Origin: Actinomycetota bacterium
Lineage (GTDB): Bacteria; Actinomycetota; Acidimicrobiia; Acidimicrobiales; AC-14
Direction of reading: 5' to 3'
Assembly: GCA_040754375.1 (NCBI GenBank)
Contig: JBFMCT010000035.1
Span: 1 to 35,639, forward strand
Length of the DNA: 35,639 nucleotides
This document shows, in pieces, positions 23,858 to 33,558 of this stretch (the first letter of the stretch is position 1; every line of letters starts with the position of its first letter). The position numbers and the translations under genes are program-made. A model generated the notes under the pieces. The model did no database searches, was not told the origin of the DNA, and saw nothing but the letters and a program-made list of their open reading frames with translations.

Positions 23858-26242
23858 ATGAGCGAGGGTAGCCAGCGCGGCCTGGGGACCGAGGTGCTCC
23901 ACGCGGCCCCGGACGGCATCTTCGCCGTGGACCTCCAGGGCCGCTGCCTCTTCATGAACGAGGCGGCCGCCGAGGCCCTCGGGTACCAGCCGGGTGAGCT
24001 GGAGGGCAGGGACATACACGAGGTCATCCATAGCCGACGGGCCGACGGCTCGCCTTACCCCGCCGAGTTCTGCCCCATGAACCGGGCCATGCGCGACCGG
24101 ACTTCGAGCCGCACGCCCCACGAGGTCCTCTGGCGGTCGGACGGCACGTGCTTCCCCGTCGAATACACCACCGGCCCCATCTGGCGGGACGGCCGGGTCG
24201 CGGGCGCAGTGGTCATGTTCCGGGACACGACCGACCAGCGCCTCTACCTGCTCTCGATGCAGGCGCAGCTGGCCAGGACCGCCGCCCAGGCGGCCTTGCT
24301 CGACCTCACCCCGGTGAGCATCGTCGTACGCGACATCGAGGGCAGAGCCTCGTTCTGGAACGTAGGGGCCGAACGCCTCTTCGGCTGGACGCGGGCCGAG
24401 GCCGTCGGGCAACCGGTGCATGCCCTCCTGCGGACCGAGCTACCGGCGCCCCTGGGGGAGATCCACGAGATGCTCGTCGAGGCGGGCCAGTGGGAGGGTG
24501 AGCTCAGGCACCGGAGCCGGGACGGCCGCTTGGTGGTGGCCGCCAGCCAGTGGTCACTGCGCCGTGACGACCAGGGCCAGCCCGACGCTGTCCTCGAAGT
24601 AAGCGTGGACATGACCAGGGCGGCGGCGGCCGACGCCAAGTTCCGGGGCCTGCTCGAAGCCGCCCCCGACGCCATCTTGGGCGTCGACGGCGAGGGGCGG
24701 ATAGCTCTGGTCAACGCCCAGGCCGAGCACCTGTTCGGGTACTCCCGAGAGGAGCTCATGGGCCAGGACGTCGAGATCCTGGTACCGGAAGCGGCCCGGG
24801 GAGTACACCCCGGGCACCGGGCCGGGTACTTCCTCGAACCGCGGGCGCGGCCCATGGGGGCCGGGATGCAGCTGTCCGCCCGGCGCCGCGACGGCAGTGA
24901 GTTCCCAGCTGAGATCAGCCTCTCGGCTCTCGTCACCGAGCAGGGCGTACTCGTCTCCGCGGCCGTGCGCGACGTCTCCGAACGGATCGAGGCCCAAGCG
25001 GCTCGCGAGCGGCTCAAGGCGGAAGCCGAACGTGCCCGGCTCGAGAGCCAGTTGCGGCAGTCACAGAGGCTCGAGAGCCTCGGGCAGTTGGCGGGAGGGG
25101 TGGCCCACGACTTCAACAACCTCCTGGCGGTGATCCTCAGCTATTCCGGGTTCGTGGCCGAGGAGCTCGAGGCCGAGGTAGCCGAGCGGCCCGAGAGCCG
25201 GTGGGCGGCGGTACGCAACGACGTGGCCCAGATCCAGCGGGCCGCCGAGCGCGCCACCCGCCTCACCCATCAGCTCCTGGCCTTCGGGCGACGAGAGGTG
25301 GTGCGGCCGGAGGTCCTCAGCCTCAACGACCGGGTAGCCGAGACCGAGCAGATGCTGCGGCGCACCATCGGGGAGCACATCAAGCTTCGTACCGCGCTGG
25401 CTCCTGACCTGTGGAGCGTGCTCGCTGACCCCGGACAGATCGACCAGGTGCTGGTGAACCTGGCAGTCAACGCCCGTGACGCAATGACCGCGGGCGGTGA
25501 GCTCACCATCGGGACCGCCAATGTCGAGGTCACCGATGGCCCCGAAGGGCACGACGTCAGCCCGGCCGGGGCCCCCGGTATGCCCCCGGGGCGCTACGCG
25601 TGCCTGCGGGTAGAGGACACGGGTACGGGTATCCCGCGCGAGCACCTCGACCGGGTCTTCGAGCCCTTCTTCACCACCAAACCGAAGGGCCAGGGCACCG
25701 GGCTCGGCCTGGCCACCGTCTACGGGATCATCGCCCAGGCCGGGGGCCACGCCCACATCGCCTCCGAGCCGGGCCGGGGGACGACGGTGTCCGCCCTTCT
25801 GCCCGCCGTCGCGGCCGCACCCGCGTCCGGCGCCGCCGGCCCGGCCGCGTATGCCGGCGGGACCGGCCAGACGGTCCTGGTCGTCGAGGACGAGGACGCC
25901 ATCCGTGAGGTGACGCGCCGGGTGCTGGCCCGCAACGGCTACCGGGTCCTGGAAGCCGCGGGCGGGGCCGAGGCCCTCGCCATCGCTCTCGAGCACGGCG
26001 AGGACATCGACCTGCTGCTGACCGACGTGATCATGCCGAACATGTTGGGCAAGGAGGTTGCCCAGAGAGTGACGGCCTTGCGGCCGACCGCGAAGGTGCT
26101 CTTCATGTCGGGCTACGCCCAGCCGGTCCTTGCCTCTCAGGGCACTCTCGATGAGGGGGTCCGCTTGATCGAGAAGCCGTTCTCGGAAGCCGAACTGCTG
26201 GGAGCCGTCCGAGAGCTGCTGATGGACGGGCCCGCCGCCTAG
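23858..26242 (+). CDS. PAS-rich hybrid sensor histidine kinase with C-terminal receiver
   Basis: A soluble protein of 794 aa. Three PAS domains (about 15-130, 150-260, 265-380) precede a short coiled coil. The HisKA domain follows with [16 protein letters not shown] (His417), then an HATPase domain with N-box [17 protein letters not shown] and GQGTGLGL. A receiver domain at about 670-790 has VEDEDA, phosphoacceptor Asp723 in LLTDVIMP, and Lys in EKPF. The first PAS includes [10 protein letters not shown], often seen in PAS domains of two-component kinases. No membrane helix is visible, so it senses a cytoplasmic cue. GTG 23843 is an alternative start; neither start has a clear ribosome-binding site. 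Confidence 0.92.
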   Translation: MSEGSQRGLGTEVLHAAPDGIFAVDLQGRCLFMNEAAAEALGYQPGELEGRDIHEVIHSRRADGSPYPAEFCPMNRAMRDRTSSRTPHEVLWRSDGTCFPVEYTTGPIWRDGRVAGAVVMFRDTTDQRLYLLSMQAQLARTAAQAALLDLTPVSIVVRDIEGRASFWNVGAERLFGWTRAEAVGQPVHALLRTELPAPLGEIHEMLVEAGQWEGELRHRSRDGRLVVAASQWSLRRDDQGQPDAVLEVSVDMTRAAAADAKFRGLLEAAPDAILGVDGEGRIALVNAQAEHLFGYSREELMGQDVEILVPEAARGVHPGHRAGYFLEPRARPMGAGMQLSARRRDGSEFPAEISLSALVTEQGVLVSAAVRDVSERIEAQAARERLKAEAERARLESQLRQSQRLESLGQLAGGVAHDFNNLLAVILSYSGFVAEELEAEVAERPESRWAAVRNDVAQIQRAAERATRLTHQLLAFGRREVVRPEVLSLNDRVAETEQMLRRTIGEHIKLRTALAPDLWSVLADPGQIDQVLVNLAVNARDAMTAGGELTIGTANVEVTDGPEGHDVSPAGAPGMPPGRYACLRVEDTGTGIPREHLDRVFEPFFTTKPKGQGTGLGLATVYGIIAQAGGHAHIASEPGRGTTVSALLPAVAAAPASGAAGPAAYAGGTGQTVLVVEDEDAIREVTRRVLARNGYRVLEAAGGAEALAIALEHGEDIDLLLTDVIMPNMLGKEVAQRVTALRPTAKVLFMSGYAQPVLASQGTLDEGVRLIEKPFSEAELLGAVRELLMDGPAA

Positions 26243-26265
26243 CGCCTCCTGGTGCCTCCACGCTC

Positions 26266-26287
26266 AAGGTTCGACTCGGTAAACCTT
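26266..26287. terminator. Weak AT-rich hairpin between convergent signalling genes
   Basis: AAGGTT (26266-26271) pairs with AACCTT (26282-26287) around a 10-nt loop in the 55-bp gap between the hybrid kinase and the convergent GGDEF gene. The stem is only 6 bp; it is supported mainly by its position. Confidence 0.3.
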
Positions 26288-26297
26288 TCCTGAAGCA

Positions 26298-28595
26298 CTA
26301 TGCGGCGACGAGGATGCTGCGCACGAGAGGGACCAGGCGGGTGTGGCTCTCCTGCTTGGGGACGAAGCCGCACCCCTCGGCGCCGGCCCGTTCCTCGGTC
26401 GCCTTGTCTGCCCGCCCGGATACGACGACCACCGGCGTTCCGCCCAGCTCGGAGTCGCTCCGGAGGCGGGACACGAGTGACCAGCCGTCGCGGCCCGGCA
26501 ACCCTAGGTCGAGCAGCACGAGGGCAGGCGGTACCGCCCGGGCCATCTCCCAGGCCTGCTCGACGCTGGTCGCGAAGGCCACCTCGTGGCCCATTCCCGA
26601 GAGGTACCTCTGAAGGATGGCGGCCATGACCGGGTCGTCCTCGACCACAAGCACCGGCCCTGGGCCGGAGGCTGCGCCAGGGGCAAGGGCCTGCACCTCA
26701 GGTCGGGCCAGCAGGGTTGCCACCTCGTCGGCGCTTACCGGCGAGTGGAGCAAGGCCCCCTCCCCCACGCGGGCCCCCAATCCGATCAGGGCCGTCACCT
26801 GGTCGTCACGGTCGACGCCGTCGACGATGGTGGTCAGCCCGATGTAGTCCGCCAGGGCGAACACGGCCGCCGCCACGCGTGCATTGGGCCCGCTGGGAAG
26901 GTCGTCGGTGAACGACTTGTCGATCTTCAGGTGGTCGACCGGCAACTGGGCTAGGTAGGAGAGCGACGAGTAGCCGGTGCCGAAGTTGTCAAGGGCCAAG
27001 CGCACACCCAGCGAGTGCAGTTGCTGCAGGGTCGCCATCTCCGTGGGCTCGCCGGCGACGGATGTCTCGGTGACCTCCAGCATCAGGTTGGCGGCGCCCA
27101 CCCCGGTGGTGGCTAGCGCCGCCTCTACCTCAGCCACCATCGACGCGGAGCGCAGCTGGGACCTGGTTACATTCACGCTGACGTAAAGGGGCCGCCCGCC
27201 TCCGGTGGTGCGCGTCCACTCGGCCAGATCGCCCAAAGCGGTCAGGAGCAACCACCGGCCGATGGTTACGGCCTGGCCGGTCTCCTCGGCCAACGGGAAC
27301 ACGTCGTCCTGCCCCAGCAGACCACGCTCGGGATGGGGCCAGCGGACGTGGGCCTCCAGCCCGACGAGACGCCTGGAGGCCAGTTCCATCACGGGCTGGT
27401 ACTCGACCCGCAGCCGGCCCTGGTCGATGGCCGCCTGGAGCTCGATCTCGAGGTCGAAGCGGGCGACGGCCGCCTCGTGCATAGCCGCGTCGAACACCGA
27501 GTAACCGCCCAGCGGACCGAAGGACTTCTTGGCCACGTACATGGCGACGTCGGCGTTGCGCATCAGGTTGGGAGCGCTCGAACCCGGCTCGGCCAAGGCA
27601 ACCCCCACGCTGGCCGCCACCGACACTTCGCGGTCGCGGAGGGCGAGCGGCTCGCGAAGCAGGGAGTTCACCCGCCGGGCCACCGCCTCGGCCTCGCTCT
27701 GGGAGACACCGAGGAGCAGGAGGGCGAACTCGTCGCCTCCAAAGCGGGCGGCCGAGTCTCCCCGCCGGGCCACGTGGCGCAGGCGACGGGCCACCTCCAC
27801 GAGCACCTCGTCCCCGGCCTCGTGGCCCCAGCTGTCGTTGATCTTCTTGAACCCGCACAAGTCGATGAAGAGCACGGCCAGCCCGGACCTGGGCCCGGCG
27901 GCCAGGGCCCGTTCCAGCCGCTCCGTGAACGCCACCCGGTTGGGCAGGCGGGTGAGGGCGTCACGCACGGCATGGTCCTCGTTGGCCTTCCAGGCCACGA
28001 TGTTGGCCACGCTGGCGGCCACCACGAAGGAGGCGTGGACCACCGCCCAGCGGAGCGGGTGGTCCAGGGCCTCTTGGTGGTTGTAGACGCCGGCCGGGTC
28101 CAGCACCCCTACGACCGCGTGGTGGGCCAGGGTGAAGCCCACGGCCAAGAAGAACTGCCGCCAGTCCTGGTAGAGGGTGATGACCCCGAGGGCGACGAAG
28201 AACAGGAAGTGGGCCTCGATCAGCCCGCTCGACATGTGGACGTAGGAGGCAGCCGCCACGAACAGCCCGACGGTGGTGCAACTACTGCGCCACCGCCGGC
28301 TCGTCCCGAGACGGGCGGCCACGGCTAGGGCGGCGGCGGCCGCCGAATCGCCGACGCTGTGCAACCAGGGCAGTCCACGCAACCCCCCGTAGAGCGGGCC
28401 AAAGGCCACCAAGGCCCAGAGCAGGAGCGTGATGGCGCGGTGACGGCGACGCCAGACGATCTCGTCGAGGCGGTCTCCTCGGGGCAGGGACGACCGGATG
28501 AAGGAGACCAGCGCCCGAGCTCGTGCCCCGAACGGCCCACCCGCCGGCCGCGCCGGTCCCTCCCGGTCCTCCGCTCTGGCTCCCTGTTCCACCAT
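26298..28595 (-). CDS. Membrane GGDEF – degenerate EAL – receiver protein
   Basis: A 765-aa protein. Residues about 50-215 contain several membrane helices, including SSGLIEAHFLFFVALGVITLYQDW, a His-rich sensory segment. GGDEF is intact (286-290). The EAL-type domain (about 390-635) is degraded at several metal or catalytic sites: EAL reads EAH (from Glu414), DDFGTG reads DNFGTG (Asp536, Asn537) and EGVE reads DGVD, so it is probably a poor or inactive phosphodiesterase. A receiver domain with Asp696 (LLDLGLPG) sits at the C-terminus, an uncommon position. ATG 28595 has a GGGGGA-type ribosome-binding site upstream. It is the last gene of the minus-strand signalling run. Confidence 0.9.
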   Translation of the reverse strand: MVEQGARAEDREGPARPAGGPFGARARALVSFIRSSLPRGDRLDEIVWRRRHRAITLLLWALVAFGPLYGGLRGLPWLHSVGDSAAAAALAVAARLGTSRRWRSSCTTVGLFVAAASYVHMSSGLIEAHFLFFVALGVITLYQDWRQFFLAVGFTLAHHAVVGVLDPAGVYNHQEALDHPLRWAVVHASFVVAASVANIVAWKANEDHAVRDALTRLPNRVAFTERLERALAAGPRSGLAVLFIDLCGFKKINDSWGHEAGDEVLVEVARRLRHVARRGDSAARFGGDEFALLLLGVSQSEAEAVARRVNSLLREPLALRDREVSVAASVGVALAEPGSSAPNLMRNADVAMYVAKKSFGPLGGYSVFDAAMHEAAVARFDLEIELQAAIDQGRLRVEYQPVMELASRRLVGLEAHVRWPHPERGLLGQDDVFPLAEETGQAVTIGRWLLLTALGDLAEWTRTTGGGRPLYVSVNVTRSQLRSASMVAEVEAALATTGVGAANLMLEVTETSVAGEPTEMATLQQLHSLGVRLALDNFGTGYSSLSYLAQLPVDHLKIDKSFTDDLPSGPNARVAAAVFALADYIGLTTIVDGVDRDDQVTALIGLGARVGEGALLHSPVSADEVATLLARPEVQALAPGAASGPGPVLVVEDDPVMAAILQRYLSGMGHEVAFATSVEQAWEMARAVPPALVLLDLGLPGRDGWSLVSRLRSDSELGGTPVVVVSGRADKATEERAGAEGCGFVPKQESHTRLVPLVRSILVAA

Positions 28596-28663
28596 GACCG
28601 CATCCCCCACGTCCGTACAGGCGATCTGATGATCGGCGCCCCGGGGCTCCGGGTTTAGCGATT

Positions 28664-28678
28664 GCCGGGCTCCCCGGC
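28664..28678. terminator. Short GC hairpin after the cobalamin-binding gene
   Basis: GCCGGG-CTC-CCCGGC is a perfect 6-bp stem with a 3-nt loop, about 22 bp after the stop of the upstream minus-strand gene and before the next start. It could terminate or attenuate transcription. No T-run follows. Confidence 0.4.
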
Positions 28679-28699
28679 TGGACAAGTCGGCCTCCCGGC

Positions 28700-29323
28700 T
28701 CAGGTGTTCTCTCGGGCCGCGCTCAGAGCCGACCCCGCCCGGCTCTCTTCGAGCAGACCGAGTAGCGAGGGAGGGCACGGGGCATCCGCCAAGGCGTCGA
28801 GGGAAACGGCCAGGGTGCCGGGCGGGAGCCCGCGGGCACAGAGGAGCCCGTCGAGCCAGCCCAGGAACTCGACGAACAACCGCTCGTCACCAGTAAGGAT
28901 GGCGGCTGCCGCGAAGCTGACGATGAACCCGTAGTCCTCGCGGGTGCGAGCCAGCTTCTCCTCGTCGAACTGGGCGAGCAGGGGGAGGCGGTGGACCAAG
29001 GCCTCCATGGCCGCGGCCACGAGCTCGTCACGGCTCAGCGAGAGGGCGAGAGCCGAGCCGAGGTCGGCCGACGGCTCCCGGAAGCGGTCGGGGGCGGGGC
29101 CCTTCAACAGTTCGGCACCGGCCCGCGCCGAGGGCGCCCACAGGTCACAGCCGAGCGTGCGAGCCCGGTGGCCGTCCGGCCCAAGCCCCCGCCCACCGGC
29201 GATCACGGGGACGCCGGCTTCGTGGGCCGACTGCGTACGTACCGATCGAACCGCACGGGCCTGGGCGATGGCGACGTTGGCACCCGGGCGTGGGAGCGGC
29301 GGTGCGCCTCCGAGCGCATCCAC
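28700..29323 (-). CDS. 5'-truncated cobalamin-binding-domain protein (possible gene remnant)
   Basis: The frame encodes the second half of a B12-binding domain (VRTQSAHEAGVPVIAGGRGLGPDG followed by RARTLGCDLWAP). A helical C-terminal domain follows (LVAAAMEALVHRLPLLAQFDEEKLA ... LFVEFLGWLDGLLCARG), as found in actinobacterial cobalamin-binding regulators. The first half of the fold, including the DxHxxG loop that receives the cobalt-ligating His, is missing; upstream sequence in this frame is antisense-like shadow of the ABM gene. GTG 29323 is the best in-frame start but has no ribosome-binding site and overlaps the ABM gene by 121 bp. The gene may be a deletion remnant or expressed by coupling. 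Confidence 0.55.
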   Translation of the reverse strand: MDALGGAPPLPRPGANVAIAQARAVRSVRTQSAHEAGVPVIAGGRGLGPDGHRARTLGCDLWAPSARAGAELLKGPAPDRFREPSADLGSALALSLSRDELVAAAMEALVHRLPLLAQFDEEKLARTREDYGFIVSFAAAAILTGDERLFVEFLGWLDGLLCARGLPPGTLAVSLDALADAPCPPSLLGLLEESRAGSALSAARENT

Positions 29324-29526
29324 GCCGTGAAGGCGTCGCGGCTGTCCCACCACGAGACCATGAGGTAGCGCCCGGGCCGGCGCGGGTCGCGCCAGACCTC
29401 CAGGCGGACGAACCCGGGATGGCCGTCCACCTCTCCGAGCCGGTGCCGGAACGCCTCCTCGAGGGCCTCGGCTCCCTGCGGTTCGACAGCCAGCTCGCTG
29501 ACCATGGCCCACGGCTGCTCAGCCAT
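29203..29526 (-). CDS. Antibiotic biosynthesis monooxygenase (ABM)-domain protein
   Basis: A 107-aa ferredoxin-like ABM domain: MVSELAVEPQGAEALEEAFRHR, HPGFVRLEVWRDPRRPGRYLMVSWWDSRDAFTAWMRSEAHRRSHAR. The SEAHRRSH segment resembles heme-degrading (IsdG/HmoB-like) and quinone-type members, but neither function can be assigned. ATG 29526 overlaps the diguanylate cyclase stop (ATGGCTGA) and has GGAGG 6 bp upstream, which fixes the start. The last 25 residues beyond the ABM fold share DNA with the truncated cobalamin-binding gene, so its natural C-terminus may have been replaced at a junction. Confidence 0.78.
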   Translation of the reverse strand: MAEQPWAMVSELAVEPQGAEALEEAFRHRLGEVDGHPGFVRLEVWRDPRRPGRYLMVSWWDSRDAFTAWMRSEAHRRSHARVPTSPSPRPVRFDRYVRSRPTKPASP

Positions 29527-30298
29527 CTGCGACCTCCACGCGGTCCCGGCCATTGCCCTTGGCCGCGTACAGGGCGGAGTCGGCCCGGGCCAGCGCGGCG
29601 CGAGGCCCCGACGGCCCCACGGCGGCCACGCCGCCCGAGAAGGTCACCTCGTAGGGCCGGACCGCGGCCCATGCCACCCGCAGGCGAGCCAGCAGTTCGA
29701 CGGCCCCCGCCGGTGACGTGTGGGGGAGCAGTAGCACGAACTCCTCCCCGCCGATGCGCCCCGCGGTGTCCGCGGTCCGGACGACGCCCCGAACCGCCCG
29801 GGCGAACGAACGGAGCACGGCGTCGCCCGCGTCGTGGCCATAGGTGTCATTGACCCTCTTGAAGTGGTCGAGGTCGACCATGGCGACCGTGTCCCCGCGA
29901 CCCAGCCTCGCCAGGACCCGCATGGTCGACCGGCGGTTGGCCAACCCGGTGAGGACGTCGGTGGCCGCCGACTCGGCCAGGTGGACCTGGACCCGGGCCC
30001 GCTCCAGCGCCACATGGGCGTCGTCCACGAGCGGGGGCAGCACCTCCGAAAGGGTGGCCAGTACCTCGGGCCTCCCGCTGGGCACGAGGGGACCACCCAG
30101 GCCGAAGGTCACGTCCACGGGGAGCTGGTCCGCTCCGCTCTCGCTCGGGGGGACTATCACCCCCCCGAGGTCGCGAACGACGTCGATCAGGGCGCCGACC
30201 ACTTCCTCCTCGGTCCGAGCGCGCAGCAGCCGGCGCACGGTCCCGAGGACGAGGGGGGTGGCGAGTTCGGCAACGGCGCCCCCGGCGGCCGCTACCAC
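29519..30298 (-). CDS. Diguanylate cyclase (GGEEF)
   Basis: A 259-aa protein. The first 90 residues form a helical or GAF-like region (VRRLLRARTEEEVVGALIDVVRDLGG) without membrane segments. The GGDEF domain (about 110-255) has DHFKRVNDTYGHDAGD, an intact GGEEF active site (183-187) and an RxxD inhibitory site, RTAD, five residues before it. It should synthesise c-di-GMP and be product-inhibited. GTG 30298 overlaps the TAG of the upstream PAS-GGDEF-EAL gene. Its stop overlaps the ABM start, so three genes are chained. The longer in-frame ORF upstream is a shadow of the preceding gene. Confidence 0.88.
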   Translation of the reverse strand: MVAAAGGAVAELATPLVLGTVRRLLRARTEEEVVGALIDVVRDLGGVIVPPSESGADQLPVDVTFGLGGPLVPSGRPEVLATLSEVLPPLVDDAHVALERARVQVHLAESAATDVLTGLANRRSTMRVLARLGRGDTVAMVDLDHFKRVNDTYGHDAGDAVLRSFARAVRGVVRTADTAGRIGGEEFVLLLPHTSPAGAVELLARLRVAWAAVRPYEVTFSGGVAAVGPSGPRAALARADSALYAAKGNGRDRVEVADG

Positions 30299-33200
30299 GA
30301 CGGGACCGCCTCGATGAGCTCGGCGAGTTGGTCGGCTGGTATGGGATGGGACACGTGGAAGCCCTGTATGTACTCGCACCCGATGGCCCGCAGGTGTGCC
30401 AGTTGGGCATCCGTCTCCACGCCCTCGACGACCGTGGGGACCCCCAGGGCGCGGGCCATGCCCACCACGGCGGAGATGATGGCCGAGTCCTTGGGCGACT
30501 CGACGACCTCCTGGATGAACGAACCATCCACCTTGAGGACGTCGAGCGGGAAGCGGCGCAGGTAGGACAGCGACGAGTAGCCCGTGCCGAAGTCGTCGAG
30601 GGCCACCCGCACGCCCCCTGCCTTCACGTCTCCGAGCACGCCCACGAAGAAGTCGGTGTCGTCCATGAAGACCCCCTCGGTCACTTCCAGGACGAGCTGG
30701 GCCGGGTCGACACGATGGCGAGCAACGGTCTCAGCCACCATGGCCGCGAAGCCCGGTACCGAGAGCTGGCGGGCCGAGACGTTCACCGACACGTACACCG
30801 AGCGGTCAGGACCACCCCATCGCGACACGGCGGCACACGCCTCGTCGAGCACGAACATGCCCAGGGGGACGACCAGGCCCGTCTCCTCGGCCAGAGGGAT
30901 GAACTCGGCCGGGGCCAATGCACCCCGCTCGGGATGGTCCCAGCGGACGAGCGCCTCAGCCCCCGCGATCCGCCCCGACCCGAGCGACACGATGGGCTGG
31001 TACAGGACATAGAGCTCGCTCTGGCGCAGCGCCCGGCGCAGGGCGGTGTCGCTCACGACCCGGGCCTCAGCCTGGTCCCGCAGAGAAGTGTCGAACGTCG
31101 CGGCCTGGGCCCCGCCCCGGGACTTGGCCCGGAAGACGGCGGCGTCGGCCGCGCTGAGAAGGGCGTCGGGGCTGTCACCGGCGCGCCCGACGGCCACACC
31201 CACGCTGGCGCTGGCATGGATCTCCGAGCCCCCGACGCGGAAGGGAGCGTCGAACGAGCGGGCGATCCCGGTGCCGATCGCCTCGGCTTCGTCGGCCGAG
31301 CCGACACCGGTCCGCACGACCACGAACTCGTCGCCGCCGAAGCGGGCGACCGTGTCGTCGGGGTGGGTGGTCTCGACCAGGCGGCGGGCCACCGCTTGGA
31401 GTAGAGCATCGCCCACGGGATGGCCCCGGCTGTCGTTCACGAACTTGAACCGGTCCACGTCGCAGAAGAGCACAGCTACCGCCGGCGCCGGTGGGACGCT
31501 CTGGCGCAGGGCCTGCTCCAGGCGGTCCCCCAGCAGCGCCCGGTTGGGCAGCCCGGTCAGGGCATCGTGGAGGGCGAGGTGGGCGAGCTCGTCCTCCACC
31601 CGCTTGCGCTCGGTGATGTCGAGGCAGGTCCCCTGGTAGCCGGCCAAGCCCCCGTCGGGCGCCATCACGGTTTCGACCCGGGAACCCAGCCATCGCACGT
31701 GTCCGTCAGGGAGCAGGACACGCGACTCGTCCTCCCAGGTGGTCGGGGTGCTGGCCGGTGCGGTGGACATGATCACCGCCCGGAGGCGAGATGCGTCCTC
31801 GGGATGGAGGCGAGCCAGGAAGGTCTCGATGCTGGCTTCCACCTCGCCCGGTTCGTAACCGAGAAGGCGGTAGGTCTCGTCCGACCACTCGAGCACGTCC
31901 TGCTCGAGCGAGAGCGACCAGCTGCCGAGGTGGGCGACCCGCTGGGCCTCGGCCAGGCGTTCCTCGCTCTGGCGCAGGGCCTGGGCCGCCCGCTGGAGAT
32001 CAGTCACGTCGAGGGATGTGCCCACATAGCGGTTTGCGCCGGGGGTGGGGCTGGCCGCCGGGGCCCCCCGCCCTTCGAGCCATCGCACCTCACCATCGGG
32101 CCGCCTGATCCTGAAGAGGATGTGGAAAGGCTGGTGCTGGCCCAGCGCTTGCCTGAGGGTGGCATCGATCGCCGAGCGGTCCTCGTCGACCATGGCGGCC
32201 AGCGTCTCCTCGTAGGTGGGCCGGAACGTCGCCCGGTCCCGCCCGAACATGGCGTAAAGCTGGTCCGACCACCGGACATCGTCGGCGGTGCTATCCCACT
32301 CCCAGCTCCCGAGGTGGGCCACGGTCTGGGCCTCGGCCAGGCTGCGTTCGGACGCGGCCAGCGAGCGGCGCTCGGCCTCCCGTTCGGTGACGTCGGTCGA
32401 CGTGCCGATGAAGCCCACGGTATGTCCGTGCTGGTCGAGCACCGAGGATGCCGTCACATCGGCCAGGAACGTCGAGCCGTCACGACGCACCTGCTCCACC
32501 AGAGCAGTCCCGCTCCCGTCCCCGAGCAGACCGGCCCAGGTCTCGGCCAGGGCTCCGGCCGTCTCGGCCGGGGGGGTCACCGAGAGCACCGGCCGCCCCA
32601 GGACCTCGGCCGCTCCCCATCCGTAGAGGGACTCGGCCGCCCGGTTCCAGTAGGTGATCCGGCCCTCGGCGTCGGTGGCGATCACGGCCTGGCCCACGGC
32701 GTCGAGCAGGGCGGCGCGGAACGTCGAGGACTCCATCGCGCCCCGCCAGGCCGTGACGTCGCAGAAGGACGCCACTACCGAATACGGCGGGCGCTGAGGG
32801 CCCGGCACGGGCCGGCTGGACACCTGCGCCCAGCACACGTGGCCCTCGGGGCTGCGCACCCCGAGCACCGTTCCCGAGACGTCGGCCCCCGACCTCGACG
32901 GAGCCGTCACCGGGAACCACAGGCACGGCAGGTCGGTCCCGTCCTCGGCCACGACCGACCATCCGGGCAGCATCGCGGTGAGACCGGTCGACGGGTCCAC
33001 GCCCAGGCCGAGCATGCGTCGGGCCGAGGGGTTGGCGTAGGTGATGGCTCCCGTAGGGTCGTGAAGGACCACGCCCGGGGCCAGCGACCCCAGCACGCTC
33101 CTGTGCTCGGCCTCGGCCCGCTGCAGCCGGTCGCGCGCCTGGCTTAGCTCGATGGCGTGGGCGACCCCCCGGGCCAGCCCGGCGGCCGCCGGTCCGCTGG

Positions 33201-33558
33201 TGCTCACGCACTCGTAGGCCCCCTCGGCCATAGCGGCGCGGCCCGCGGGGCCGGTTGCGTCGCCCGCGGTCAAGGCGACGATGGGGATGCCTGGGGCAGT
33301 CGCTCGCACCCCGGCTACCACCTCGGGCCCGTCGCCAGGCCCACGGTCGAGGTCCACGACGACCCCGGCGAAGGCTTCCGAAGCCAGCCCGACCTGGGCC
33401 TCGGCCAGATCGGTCACCCTGGTCACGTCCAACCCGCCCTCGACGAGAAGCCGGGCGAGGTCGGTAGGCTCGCCCACCGGGCGCTCGACCAGCAGGACGG
33501 GCCACCGCACACGCGAGGTGGCTTCCTCGATCATCTCAGGACGGGTTGGTGCAGCCAT
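30292..33558 (-). CDS. Pseudoreceiver–PAS4–GGDEF–EAL bifunctional c-di-GMP enzyme
   Basis: A 1088-aa soluble protein. Residues 18-130 are receiver-like but lack a proper acidic pocket and the conserved Lys. Four PAS domains follow (about 147-265, 270-390, 395-520, 525-645); the last two share AEAQ-VAHLGSW openings and look duplicated. GGDEF is intact (741-745), although the RxxD inhibitory site is not conserved (HPDD). The EAL domain keeps EAL (from Glu868), NVSARQL, LEVTEG, DDFGTGYSS (Asp988, Asp989) and EGVET, so phosphodiesterase activity is likely. ATG 33558 has GGAG 4 bp upstream. It heads a run of co-directional c-di-GMP genes. Confidence 0.93.
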   Translation of the reverse strand: MAAPTRPEMIEEATSRVRWPVLLVERPVGEPTDLARLLVEGGLDVTRVTDLAEAQVGLASEAFAGVVVDLDRGPGDGPEVVAGVRATAPGIPIVALTAGDATGPAGRAAMAEGAYECVSTSGPAAAGLARGVAHAIELSQARDRLQRAEAEHRSVLGSLAPGVVLHDPTGAITYANPSARRMLGLGVDPSTGLTAMLPGWSVVAEDGTDLPCLWFPVTAPSRSGADVSGTVLGVRSPEGHVCWAQVSSRPVPGPQRPPYSVVASFCDVTAWRGAMESSTFRAALLDAVGQAVIATDAEGRITYWNRAAESLYGWGAAEVLGRPVLSVTPPAETAGALAETWAGLLGDGSGTALVEQVRRDGSTFLADVTASSVLDQHGHTVGFIGTSTDVTEREAERRSLAASERSLAEAQTVAHLGSWEWDSTADDVRWSDQLYAMFGRDRATFRPTYEETLAAMVDEDRSAIDATLRQALGQHQPFHILFRIRRPDGEVRWLEGRGAPAASPTPGANRYVGTSLDVTDLQRAAQALRQSEERLAEAQRVAHLGSWSLSLEQDVLEWSDETYRLLGYEPGEVEASIETFLARLHPEDASRLRAVIMSTAPASTPTTWEDESRVLLPDGHVRWLGSRVETVMAPDGGLAGYQGTCLDITERKRVEDELAHLALHDALTGLPNRALLGDRLEQALRQSVPPAPAVAVLFCDVDRFKFVNDSRGHPVGDALLQAVARRLVETTHPDDTVARFGGDEFVVVRTGVGSADEAEAIGTGIARSFDAPFRVGGSEIHASASVGVAVGRAGDSPDALLSAADAAVFRAKSRGGAQAATFDTSLRDQAEARVVSDTALRRALRQSELYVLYQPIVSLGSGRIAGAEALVRWDHPERGALAPAEFIPLAEETGLVVPLGMFVLDEACAAVSRWGGPDRSVYVSVNVSARQLSVPGFAAMVAETVARHRVDPAQLVLEVTEGVFMDDTDFFVGVLGDVKAGGVRVALDDFGTGYSSLSYLRRFPLDVLKVDGSFIQEVVESPKDSAIISAVVGMARALGVPTVVEGVETDAQLAHLRAIGCEYIQGFHVSHPIPADQLAELIEAVPSW

